From Paenibacillus marchantiophytorum (GTDB lineage: Bacteria; Bacillota; Bacilli; Paenibacillales; NBRC-103111), in assembly GCF_014640555.1 (NCBI RefSeq), contig NZ_BMHE01000027.1, positions 31,398 through 95,397 on the forward strand: a DNA stretch of 64,000 nt. The letters are read 5' to 3'. The notes under the pieces were generated by a model that saw only the letters and a program-made list of their open reading frames with translations, was not told where the DNA came from and made no database searches. The position numbers were made by a program, and so were the translations under genes. This document shows positions 54,741-62,487 of this stretch, piece after piece; position 1 is the stretch's first letter, and each line of letters starts with the position of its first letter.

Positions 54741-56459
54741 ATGAGACTACTTAAGATACATATTAAGAAATATAAACAATTAAATGATTTTACAATTAAC
54801 TTTAAAAGTATTGAAAGAAGCGTTGGGAAGGACCCTTTTCGGTTTTTAATTGGTAGAAATGGTGTTGGTAAAACATCACTGCTTGAAGCGATGGGACTAA
54901 TTTTCACATGCATTATGCAAGATGAAACACCGGGATTTTACTTCGAGATGATGTATTCAATAGAACTTGATGGAGTAACAGTTAAAATCGAGGTACAGCC
55001 TAATGGTGATATTCTACAGCTTTCTCAGCGGGGTATTCCAGGTAATGCGCACGAAATAGATACAGAATCACGACTACAAGTTCATGTGGTGGACTCAACT
55101 GGCATGAAAACTCGGCTTGATTTACGTAAACGCCCGTTCAGTGAGTGGAAGGAATATCACCCTCGGCGGATTATTGGATATGCGTCGGGCCCAACTAACA
55201 TTTTTGAGGATGTGTTACTACATTCACCCGAGGAATCGATTAAGAGTGATATTTATGATGCTCGTCATGGATCTCCTGCAGAGCAAGATTATGATTTGCA
55301 AATGTTAGAGATTGAGCATTCACTTATAAATCTACATCGTCTTTACGATGATGCTTCGTACTTATATATTGATGGTGAAACGTCAAAATATGTATTGCTT
55401 TGTTTAAGTGCTGCTATACCTTCATTATATTCGGAGAAAGAACCCAAACTTGATAAAAGGTATATTGCCCTTCGTGAAAAGTTGTTTGATATGATCGGAG
55501 GGGTAAAACCGATTGGAGTTACCTTTGTAGTTGATGAAGAAAAGCTTAAGGAATACATTGAATCGCATCAAGTTCCTCCTAGGTTTCAATTACTTGTAAA
55601 ATGGATGAGTACACAAAGAGAACTACCTAAGGATCAGGCAATTTGCCATGTTTGGAATATTTCCAGAGATAAGACAAACACATCAAACGCTATTTTTAAC
55701 CAAAGCATTAAAAAAGAGAGAGTTGCTTTTTTTTCCATTTCGGGGCATCAAAATGATGAATATCGATGCCAGGGGTTCGGGTTCGATATTAACCCATTTG
55801 ATCTACTAACTATGCTTCTTGTTGCTAAACGAGAAGGCTTCCTTTTGGATGCACACCTCATGTTTAAACATAAAGGGTTAGAGCAACTAATTCATGAAGA
55901 TGCCTTAAGTGACGGAGAGTATCTGTGGGTCGGGCGTCTAGGTCTAGTTCTACTATCACGTGCAAATGGAAATGGAGACGTTCTATTTTTATTTGATGAA
56001 CCTGATGTCCATTTAAATGAATCTTGGAATGAACAATTCGTGGAAATGCTTCATCAACTGTCTGAAAATGACAAGGGGAAAACGAAGGATGAGTTTATAA
56101 TCGCCACACATTCTACACTTTTGCTAACAGATGCGGATCCTGATCAATTGTATTTGTTAGAAAGATCTAGAATTGAACCTACTCATGTTGCGCCGATGTC
56201 AATCTCGACTTTCGCGGCAAATCGTGCAGAGATATCAAAACGTATTTTTGGAGTGGACTCACCTATTGGTCAATACTCAATGAGGTTGTTGAAGGAAAAA
56301 TTCAACTCCGAAGATAAAAGAGAGTTAGTTGATCTTATGAAGAAAGTAGGCCCGGGTTACTATCGTTTCCGTATCCACACTCAAATAGAAAAACTGGAGC
56401 AATCAAAAGATAATGAGGAAGGAGGAAAAGAAAATATTACTTCAGACGAAGAAGACTAA
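54741..56459 (+). CDS. PtuA-like AAA/ABC-type ATPase of the four-gene operon
   Basis: This 572-residue SMC/RecF-type ATPase has Walker A IGRNGVGKTSLLEAMG near residue 35, a signature-like ALSDGEYLWVGRLGL, Walker B LFLFDEPDVHLNE and a switch histidine in FIIATHSTLLLTD. There is no TOPRIM domain, so it is not an OLD nuclease. Paired with a downstream HNH gene it matches PtuA of Septu-type defence. What is unusual is its linkage to a methylase and an S subunit. The 3' end overlaps the HNH gene by 47 bases. Confidence 0.82.
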   Translation: MRLLKIHIKKYKQLNDFTINFKSIERSVGKDPFRFLIGRNGVGKTSLLEAMGLIFTCIMQDETPGFYFEMMYSIELDGVTVKIEVQPNGDILQLSQRGIPGNAHEIDTESRLQVHVVDSTGMKTRLDLRKRPFSEWKEYHPRRIIGYASGPTNIFEDVLLHSPEESIKSDIYDARHGSPAEQDYDLQMLEIEHSLINLHRLYDDASYLYIDGETSKYVLLCLSAAIPSLYSEKEPKLDKRYIALREKLFDMIGGVKPIGVTFVVDEEKLKEYIESHQVPPRFQLLVKWMSTQRELPKDQAICHVWNISRDKTNTSNAIFNQSIKKERVAFFSISGHQNDEYRCQGFGFDINPFDLLTMLLVAKREGFLLDAHLMFKHKGLEQLIHEDALSDGEYLWVGRLGLVLLSRANGNGDVLFLFDEPDVHLNESWNEQFVEMLHQLSENDKGKTKDEFIIATHSTLLLTDADPDQLYLLERSRIEPTHVAPMSISTFAANRAEISKRIFGVDSPIGQYSMRLLKEKFNSEDKRELVDLMKKVGPGYYRFRIHTQIEKLEQSKDNEEGGKENITSDEED

Positions 56460-57555
56460 TGTAGAAACTGACATGCGTTTGGTATGTCAGTTTATTGAAC
56501 GGGTTCTTCATTATGTGGCATATTCCAAAAGAACAAGATTTAATATTAATGATTTTAAAAAAAACTTTATGGGTCAAGGAGTAGATTGGTTTATTCGTTA
56601 CAAGGCTGTAAGAGGTGGTCTTTCAAACTTATTCAAACTAAAGCAAGAAGATCGTAAAGCCCTCCACCTAGCCTTCCAAGGAGATATTAAGTTTTTTACA
56701 TATTTAGAACGATTAAATTATAAATTAAAGTTCCCTGACCTTCCAAATTGCGTAAAGAAAGTTGCAAAGCCTTTTTTTGAAGCACTTTATGATGATATTT
56801 TGGGAGGTTCAACGGGATTTCGTATGAATGGACTTTCAGTGCCGCAGCTAAGGCGCGTACATGTAAGAAAGGGGTATTTTGAGGCAAATAAAAAAACTAA
56901 TGGCTATTTTAATCCGGTATGTCCTGCATGTCTCGGTGAGATTGCCGTTACAGAAAAAGATGGTTATGCTGATTTGGATCATTATTTAACTAAGTCAATT
57001 TACCCAACTCTATCTATTTCTCCAGATAATTTAATTCCACTTTGTAAAACTTGCAATGAGAATATCAAAGGTGCTCAAGATCCATTAAAAAATTATCCTA
57101 AAAAAGGAGGTCTTCTAAATATTTTTTTTCCTTACCATCGTCCGGGCATAGATTCTATCACTGTAGAGATTAATCAACGTGATCCTGATGAAAAGTTTAT
57201 GGTTGTTACCGTAAAAGGGAAGGAATCTGAAAGTATTAGAGTTGAAAATTTCGAAGCTTTATTCCAGTTAAATGAACGATGGTCTGGGAAAATAAACTCC
57301 AGTTTGTATGAAACGGTCAGAGCCCATATTATAAGTGAATTCATAGATGGAGAGGAGCTTTTAACTGAAACCTCGGTTCGAAAGAAACTTAACAAGATGT
57401 ATACTGCAGAGATGCGTATACGATCAACTGTCCCAGATTCCTACTTATTGGCTCAATATATAAATATCCTTACTGTGAGTAGTGATAAATTTGTGGGGTT
57501 TTATAAGGATATAACCGAAACAATAGAACTTGAATTAAAAGAAGGATGTTTATAG
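56413..57555 (+). CDS. PtuB-like HNH endonuclease of the four-gene operon
   Basis: The 380-residue protein has an HNH nuclease in its middle: CPACLGEIAV near residue 172, ADLDHYLTKS with the catalytic His, and NLIPLCKTCNENIKG with the second zinc pair and the conserved Asn. The N-terminal 170 residues and C-terminal 150 residues are unassigned. PtuB is the HNH partner of PtuA in Septu. The ATG at 56413 lacks a good ribosome binding site; an AAGGAGG at 56417 suggests a start further in, perhaps at a nonstandard codon, or the ATG at 56473. It is the last gene in element 2, ending 22 bases before the first L-end site. Confidence 0.8.
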   Translation: MRKEEKKILLQTKKTNVETDMRLVCQFIERVLHYVAYSKRTRFNINDFKKNFMGQGVDWFIRYKAVRGGLSNLFKLKQEDRKALHLAFQGDIKFFTYLERLNYKLKFPDLPNCVKKVAKPFFEALYDDILGGSTGFRMNGLSVPQLRRVHVRKGYFEANKKTNGYFNPVCPACLGEIAVTEKDGYADLDHYLTKSIYPTLSISPDNLIPLCKTCNENIKGAQDPLKNYPKKGGLLNIFFPYHRPGIDSITVEINQRDPDEKFMVVTVKGKESESIRVENFEALFQLNERWSGKINSSLYETVRAHIISEFIDGEELLTETSVRKKLNKMYTAEMRIRSTVPDSYLLAQYINILTVSSDKFVGFYKDITETIELELKEGCL

Positions 57556-57576
57556 AAAATTTGAGTCCAATTGGTC

Positions 57577-57704
57577 GGTTCACAACTTTCTTTACATGGT
57601 AATTTTTAGTGGTTCACGACTTTCTTTTTTTTGCCTTTATCACGAGCCGCGGCAAACCCGGTAAAATCAACAAAATCGGTTCACGACTTTTATATCACCT
57701 GACA
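57577..57704 (-). repeat. L-type end of element 2 with three spaced TnsB sites
   Basis: GGTTCACAACTTTC at 57577, GGTTCACGACTTTC at 57611 and GGTTCACGACTTT at 57678 are inverted copies of the AAAGTCGTGAACC core of the R end. The spacings of 34 and 67 bases recall the spread-out sites of the Tn7 L end. The terminus is CCTGACA at 57698-57704. Confidence 0.92.
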
Positions 57705-57709
57705 AAGAT
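57705..57709. repeat. Target site duplication AAGAT, right copy
   Basis: Identical to 26530-26534. Its last T is also the first base of the TGT terminus of the relic end that follows. Confidence 0.9.
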
Positions 57710-57812
57710 GTCTCGATGTAAAAAAGTCGGAAAGTAGTAAAGAATGTTGGAAAACGACCTCAGAGAGAAAGTCCCGATGAAAAATACACACTCATCGGGA
57801 CTTTCTTTTTTT
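57709..57812 (+). repeat. Relic R-type end of a third Tn7-like element
   Basis: TGTCTCGATGTAAAAAAGTC has the same length and layout as the element 2 terminus. It is followed by degraded 20-bp units (AAAAAAGTCGGAAAGTAGTA, then AAGAATGTTGGAAAACGACC). A 14-bp perfect hairpin (57767-57780 with 57792-57805) and a T-run follow, almost the same as the hairpin inside the R end of element 2. No tns genes follow, so only the end is left. Confidence 0.7.
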
Positions 57813-57815
57813 ATA

Positions 57816-58273
57816 TTGAAAGGAGACAAGCATTTCTTCTTTCTTAGGAGATCGAATTTGTTTCTTCGATCTGCTTCATTTGAGTTCTTACCGATTGACT
57901 CCATCAAATTCCCCTCAAGTCCTAGCTTACTCACTTGTTCGAAGTATTGTACCGCGTCACCTTCATACACTTTTACCTTTGTATAAAGGTCTGTTTCTAC
58001 AAATGATTCCTCTAATAACTCTTTTTGTTTGATAAAAACCGAGCTGACAATGCTTCGAAATATGGCTTGCCATCATTATTCTGGTAATCTGTGATTCTGT
58101 AGCTCAGGAAATTTAATTGTCATATTAGTATTGTGTATACAATACACGTTAAGTTTTTTTATATTGGAGACCATACATCTGAAACCTTCTAATTTTAATT
58201 TTGAGATATGATTACTGGAGTTGATAGGTTTATTTTCTGCAGCATAAGTTAAAAGTTGTGGAGAAACAAACAT
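57816..58273 (-). pseudogene. Decayed ATP-dependent DNA ligase
   Basis: On the minus strand the frames join as MFVSPQLLTYAAENKP, then ISKLKLEGFRCMV (where K-x-D-G-x-R motif I has become K-x-E-G-x-R), then TIKFPEL, then after a stop NDGKPYFEALSAR, and after another shift AVQYFEQVSKLGLEGNLMES and KSNE-like tail. This is the order of a LigD/YkoU-type ligase domain. Two frameshifts and the loss of the C-terminal OB domain show it is dead. It ends at the relic R end, which may have cut it off. Confidence 0.7.
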
Positions 58274-58346
58274 AATAAAACACCTCGTGATAATTGTACA
58301 ATGAGGTGTTAGAGATTGCTTTAGGAGATTGTATGGAATATAAATA

Positions 58347-58676
58347 TTACAAAAACAGTAGGATCAATAAAGATGTTACAAAAAAATAGGATTTTCTCAA
58401 TTGCAAAAAATAAGTAAAACTTGGCAATAAATTAATTGAACCAGCAAAAAGCAACTTAGCACCAACACAGAAAAAGAAAATCCAAGTTATCAGCTTTTGA
58501 AAAAATATAAGTGAACCATACATAAAACCTATTTTTATTTCACTTTGATCTGACTCTGCAAAGGTAGCTGCACTCTCATCATTAAATTCAACCCCTTCAA
58601 CAAGCAAGGGACTCCCACAATTGCCACAAAACTTTTGTGATTTGTTATTTGTTGAGCAATTCGGACATTTTATCAT
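58347..58676 (-). CDS. Zinc-ribbon membrane protein
   Basis: The 109-residue protein opens with a zinc ribbon (CPNCSTNNKSQKFCGNCGSPL) and then has an acidic linker. Two hydrophobic segments follow (LIFFQKLITWIFFFCVGAKL and SYFFVTSLLILLFL). This is a common Bacillales small membrane protein type of unknown function. Its ribosome binding site region (minus strand, upstream of 58676) reads ATATCCATATG, with only weak Shine-Dalgarno. Confidence 0.65.
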   Translation of the reverse strand: MIKCPNCSTNNKSQKFCGNCGSPLLVEGVEFNDESAATFAESDQSEIKIGFMYGSLIFFQKLITWIFFFCVGAKLLFAGSINLLPSFTYFLQLRKSYFFVTSLLILLFL

Positions 58677-58819
58677 ATGGATACCTCAAGTAGTCCACAG
58701 TTGTGTGGAATTTATTATATTACAATAATATGCAAATTCTAACATTATTCGCCGAAAATTTCAGTAATTATTTTTCTGATGTGTGTATTTTTACTTATAA
58801 AAAACTCATTTTATTAGAT

Positions 58820-58851
58820 AAAAAAGAAGAAACGCTATAAAATAACGTTTC
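58820..58851 (-). terminator. Minus-strand terminator after the HEPN-like gene
   Basis: On the minus strand GAAACG pairs with CGTTTC around an 11-base loop and a TTCTTTTTT tract follows. It lies 79 bases downstream of the HEPN-like gene. Confidence 0.5.
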
Positions 58852-58929
58852 ACCTTATGTAAATCAATCTTTACATCTGTGTGTCTTTATTAGTTAATGT
58901 AATTAATGGATACATTACAATTTCTTGTT

Positions 58930-59407
58930 CTATCGTGCTTCATTAATAACATCTAATAGACTATACGAAAGAGTATTTCCTACAAAAGGTCTCAATGCAT
59001 CAATCAATCTTGCCCTTTTGTCTTGATCATCCCAAATTTCACCATTATTGTGAACAATACAGTTTCTAATTTCATTCAATTTTAGTATTATATCAGATTC
59101 TGTCGGCAATGTCGTACCTAGTTCCTCGAAATACTTCTCCATTCTATCGAACAATGGCATATTACCATATCTTTAGGACTAAAGGTGCTTCTTTCGAATT
59201 TGCCACATATTCAACTAGATTATGCAAACATTTCTCGAAAGTTGATGCAACCGATATAAAAAGAGAAGTATGTGAAATAATAGGAAATATAGTGAGCATC
59301 TCTATATTTTTTAATTCAGTAAATACATACGGGATCTCTTCTTTTCCAGTATTAATTGTAATACCTTCTGTTCGCACAACATATTCATCTAATTTCTTAC
59401 TAACCAT
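58930..59407 (-). pseudogene. Frameshifted HEPN-like protein
   Basis: Two minus-strand frames fit one protein. The 5' part (59162-59407) gives MVSKKLDEYVVRTEGIT, FTELKNIEMLTIFPII and STFEKCLHNLVEYV. The 3' part (58930-59160) continues FDRMEKYFEELG, then LNEIRNCIVHNNGEIWD. The R-N-x-x-x-H of the latter is the HEPN RNase-type motif. The frames are joined by a one-base shift near 59170. Either the gene is dead or the shift is a sequence error. Intact relatives are usually about 170-200 residues. Confidence 0.55.
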
Positions 59408-59811
59408 TCTTTAGCTAGAAAATAGAGCTAATAGAAATTGAAACTGTTATGTATATTATGTAGTTACTTAATCCAATCCTCTTTACACTTCCCTATTCAC
59501 AAACTTGTTTACATTCTTTATTCATGTATGGGACAAATACATCTACGTGACTCGTTAAGACAAAATCCAAACTCTGAGACATTATGTAGCAGCAACCAGT
59601 GCCGCGGAACTTCAAGATCGATATAGTATTTTCGTTTAATACATCTTAGTTACTATATCATATTATCTTTGTGCTTAAATTAATAATAAGTAAAATAGAA
59701 TCCATTATAAGGAAGTTGAATCCTATAATTATAATTTATTGGAAAATAATTGAATTTTATAATATTATTATCCTGTAGTTAAATATAGTAATAATTGGAA
59801 GGAATGGTACT
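59408..59811. other. Intergenic stretch without a supported gene
   Basis: These 404 AT-rich bases hold only short frames. A minus-strand stretch around 59530-59610 has coding-like codons but no start or recognisable motif. The last 170 bases probably contain the promoter of the secreted-protein gene. Confidence 0.4.
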
Positions 59812-60288
59812 GTGTTCAATCATGGTTTAAAGAAATTATTAACTGTAGGGCTTATCGCATCTTCACTTGTTGTTACTGCTCAATCAGCTTTTGCCACTTC
59901 ACCTTATGTAGAAGAAAATGAGACGTATAATAATAACATTAACACACCGACAAGTTTTAGCTGGGGTCAATATGCTACAGGATACATTGAAAGTAGTTCT
60001 GATAGTGATTGGTGGTCTTTTTATGCAGACGCAAACCAAGGTGGAAGACCTGTTACTCTAGTATTAAACACACCTCAAAATAAAGACTACAGATTTACTG
60101 CAATAGATAGTATTGGTTCCCGTCCAGACAATTTCACATGGGGAACTCAACAAAACGGTCTAATTACGGCTTCATTTACATTGAGAGCAAACACTACCTA
60201 TAAATTTAGAATTTATGGAACTGGCCCTGACGATTTCACTCCTGTATCTGGTAATTCTTCAGATAAGTACTATTTATCTGTTAACTAA
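59812..60288 (+). CDS. Secreted beta-sandwich protein
   Basis: The 158-residue product starts with a signal peptide: KK at residues 7-8, a hydrophobic core LLTVGLIASSLVVTA, and an AxA-type cleavage site at SAFA-TS. The mature part resembles bacterial pre-peptidase C-terminal (PPC-like) domains: NETYNNNINTPTSF, then GYIESSSDSDWWSFYAD, then a late NTTYKFRIYG and KYYLSVN. The GTG start at 59812 has GGAAGGAA about eight bases upstream. The role outside the cell is unknown. Confidence 0.7.
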   Translation: MFNHGLKKLLTVGLIASSLVVTAQSAFATSPYVEENETYNNNINTPTSFSWGQYATGYIESSSDSDWWSFYADANQGGRPVTLVLNTPQNKDYRFTAIDSIGSRPDNFTWGTQQNGLITASFTLRANTTYKFRIYGTGPDDFTPVSGNSSDKYYLSVN

Positions 60289-60312
60289 CTCATAACTATT
60301 TTTAAACATCTA

Positions 60313-60341
60313 TTCCCCTTTATTTACTAAGGGGATTTTTT
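60313..60341 (+). terminator. Terminator of the secreted-protein gene
   Basis: TCCCCTT (60314) pairs with AAGGGGA (60329) across eight bases and six T follow. Confidence 0.85.
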
Positions 60342-60594
60342 ATTTTCTAACAACTTTCGAGAAATTGGCTGTTGAAAATTATTTTCAAATTCTTTTTTAT
60401 AAGATAATAAAATTAAATTTTTTAATATGTATTTACAGTATATTCCATTATTAATTCTCAAGTAAGTGAGATGCATAACCGCCCCTTTCCTCCAAGATTG
60501 TTGGCTGGTTATTTCTCCTCCCCTGCTTGTTTTCTTATTTTGGCTTTTTTCCTAGGGATAAAAAAATCCATGTTGAGTGACATTAAAGTTGGTA

Positions 60595-62090
60595 ACTCAA
60601 CTTTCGCACCTAAGAAAGCAGTCTAATTCCTTGCCGCTGTAAGAGTATAGAAGAAAAATATGCATCTCTTGACAGAAAAACACCCTCTTTGTTTGGTATC
60701 ATGGAAGTATCGAGCAACCATGCAAACAAAGAAAGGTGTTGTAATTCATATGTTACACCAAAAACCCTTGTCTGAACAGGCAAAAACACGTTGTTCTATC
60801 TGGTTCTCAACCTTACAAATTGGTCAACTCTTACGAAAAGCTGGAATTAACAAGTCGTTTGGTCCGTCCAGTTTAGCTGTGTTTCAAATCTTGTTCTCTC
60901 TCGTGTTTGAAGGTCGAAATTGGTTTCGTCTTTTGGAGAGTGAGCGTGGTGCGTCGCTACCTGGAAAAGACGTCATCTATCGTTTTCTTAATCAAGGCAC
61001 TTTCGCTTGGCGGAAGTTTCTTCATAGCTTTGCTTTAAAAATCATCCAGCACTTTGAATCGCTTATTACTCCTTCGCGGACGCGTGTTTTTATCATCGAC
61101 GATTCCGTTTTAAACCGTAATCGGAGTAAGAAAGCCGAGCTTCTAGCTCGAGTATTCGACCATACGACTGGCCGTTTCACCAAGGGGTTTACCATGCTAA
61201 CGCTCGGTTGGTCAGACGGGTTTAGCTTTGCTCCAATTGACTTCGTCATGTTTTCTTCGGCCAAACTGGTGAATCGAATTTGCGAAATGAAAGAACATCT
61301 ATACAAGCGCAGTCATGGGTACAAACGTCGGCTAGAGGCTCTCACCCGTAAGCCGGACGCCGTCGTAGACTTGTTACAGCGTGCACTTTCTGCTGGATTT
61401 ACAGCTGGTTTACTCAAGCACCGTTACTTCGGAAGCTTGATACAATGGGACTTTCGGTTATTGGAATTGCTCAAAGAGATGAAACAACGCTATCGCTTGA
61501 ATGACAAGTTGATGAGCTTGAAAGAGCTATACAGCACGCTTCCTAAAAACAAAAACAATGAAATCTTAGGTTCTGTCATCGTCGAAACAGCTTGCGGGTT
61601 ACCTGTTAAGTTGGTTTTTGTCCAAAACCGTAACAAACGCCGGGAATGGCTGGCGATCCTCAGCACCGATCTGACGGTAAGTGCAGAGGAGGTCGTTCGA
61701 ATCTACGGAATGCGTTGGAGCATCGAGACCTTTTTCAAATTCACCAAAAGCTATCTTAAGCTCGGAACTGAATTCCAAGGTCGTTCATTTGACATGCTGA
61801 TCAGCCATACAACGGTCGTATTTAGCCGTTATTTAGTTATGGAATTTGAACGGCGGCAGGAGAATGATACCAAGTCGCTAGGCGGTCTATTTTTCCTTTT
61901 TGCAGATGAAGTAAGAGATTTGGATTACCAAACCGCGTTGCAGCAACTAATGACATTTTTCCTACAGATCGCCAAAGCCAAGACAAAACGGGAGAAGTCC
62001 AATGTATTTTGTCAACTCCATGAGTGGATCCTCGGTTTGCCCAGCTACATCAAGGGTTTGTTCAAAGATCTAAGCTGCGAAAGTTGAGTT
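60595..62090 (+). mobile_element. Complete IS4-family insertion sequence
   Basis: The ends are inverted: ACTCAACTTTCGCA at 60595-60608 and its complement TGCGAAAGTTGAGT at 62077-62090. Both are flanked by TGGTA (60590-60594 and 62091-62095), a possible 5-bp target duplication. Because GGTA sits next to T/A-matched end bases, the exact border may be off by one or two bases. Length is 1496 bp with one transposase gene. Confidence 0.85.
60750..62087 (+). CDS. IS4-family DDE transposase
   Basis: The 445-residue protein has the IS4-type catalytic acids: D in FIIDDSVLNR, a second D near TLGWSDGFSF, and the Y-(2)-R-(3)-E-(6)-K signature in YGMRWSIETFFKFTK. The ATG at 60750 is preferred because the reading frame 30 codons longer starts close to the IS end, with no ribosome binding site. 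The gene is unbroken and ends five bases before the right IS terminus's last base. It is probably active or recently arrived. Confidence 0.9.
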   Translation: MLHQKPLSEQAKTRCSIWFSTLQIGQLLRKAGINKSFGPSSLAVFQILFSLVFEGRNWFRLLESERGASLPGKDVIYRFLNQGTFAWRKFLHSFALKIIQHFESLITPSRTRVFIIDDSVLNRNRSKKAELLARVFDHTTGRFTKGFTMLTLGWSDGFSFAPIDFVMFSSAKLVNRICEMKEHLYKRSHGYKRRLEALTRKPDAVVDLLQRALSAGFTAGLLKHRYFGSLIQWDFRLLELLKEMKQRYRLNDKLMSLKELYSTLPKNKNNEILGSVIVETACGLPVKLVFVQNRNKRREWLAILSTDLTVSAEEVVRIYGMRWSIETFFKFTKSYLKLGTEFQGRSFDMLISHTTVVFSRYLVMEFERRQENDTKSLGGLFFLFADEVRDLDYQTALQQLMTFFLQIAKAKTKREKSNVFCQLHEWILGLPSYIKGLFKDLSCES

Positions 62091-62257
62091 GGTAAGAAAT
62101 TTAAGCATTATAGAAAGTCCCAATTTTTCAGATGTTCGGGACATTATTAATTGCAAAAAAGAATGAATTTAATTGCAATATTGATGATTAAATAATAATT
62201 GAGAATGATATATTTAAATCAAACAATTCTTCTGTTTTAACAGAAGGAGAATGAGGC

Positions 62258-62362
62258 GTGATATCAAATTATTGGTTGTTAGATGCGTGTGATCAAAAAG
62301 AAATAGATGAAATCATTAAAATAAAGACTTCTTTAAATATAGAAAAATCAAAGCTGATATAA
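62258..62362 (+). CDS. Short 34-residue ORF with good ribosome binding site
   Basis: A GTG start at 62258 follows GAAGGAG and encodes MISNYWLLDACDQKEIDEII and a lysine-rich tail. It sits between an inverted repeat TTCTGTT/AACAGAA and a strong terminator, so it forms a compact unit. It may be a real small protein or the fragment of a larger gene. Confidence 0.35.
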   Translation: MISNYWLLDACDQKEIDEIIKIKTSLNIEKSKLI

Positions 62363-62379
62363 ATACATGATCTCTTAGT

Positions 62380-62421
62380 TAGTCCCGGTGAGCTATTACA
62401 GTCACCGGGACTATTTTTTTT
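62380..62421 (+). terminator. Rho-independent terminator
   Basis: TAGTCCCGGTGA pairs with TCACCGGGACTA across ten bases, followed by eight T. Its core resembles the hairpins at the two R-type ends, but no TnsB sites are near it. Confidence 0.88.
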
Positions 62422-62487
62422 GTAGACTTACGAAGGGGCATTCAGCTAACGGACAGGATAATTGAAAGATAATCTGCCGTTTGTGGT

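Larger units (their letters stand above)
26535..57704 (+). mobile_element. Complete Tn7-like element 2, a 31.2-kb defence island
   Basis: The element is bounded by inverted termini, TGTCTGGTGATAAAAAAGTC at the left and the complement of TGTCAGGTGATATAAAAGTC at the right, with AAGAT on both sides. The left end has four tandem TnsB-type sites, as in the R end of Tn7; the right end has three spaced sites, as in its L end. Inside are an XRE gene, Kiwa, a type I restriction-modification system, tnsABC with two tniQ genes, an AlbA_2 gene, a Gabija-like pair and an HsdS/HsdM/ATPase/HNH operon. TnsC is interrupted by a stop, so the element may no longer move by itself. Confidence 0.92.

Noticed and set aside
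62380..62421. CGGGACT hairpin taken as a fourth R-type end
   Set aside because: It follows a short ORF and has no TnsB-like sites or terminus beside it; it is an ordinary terminator with a similar stem.
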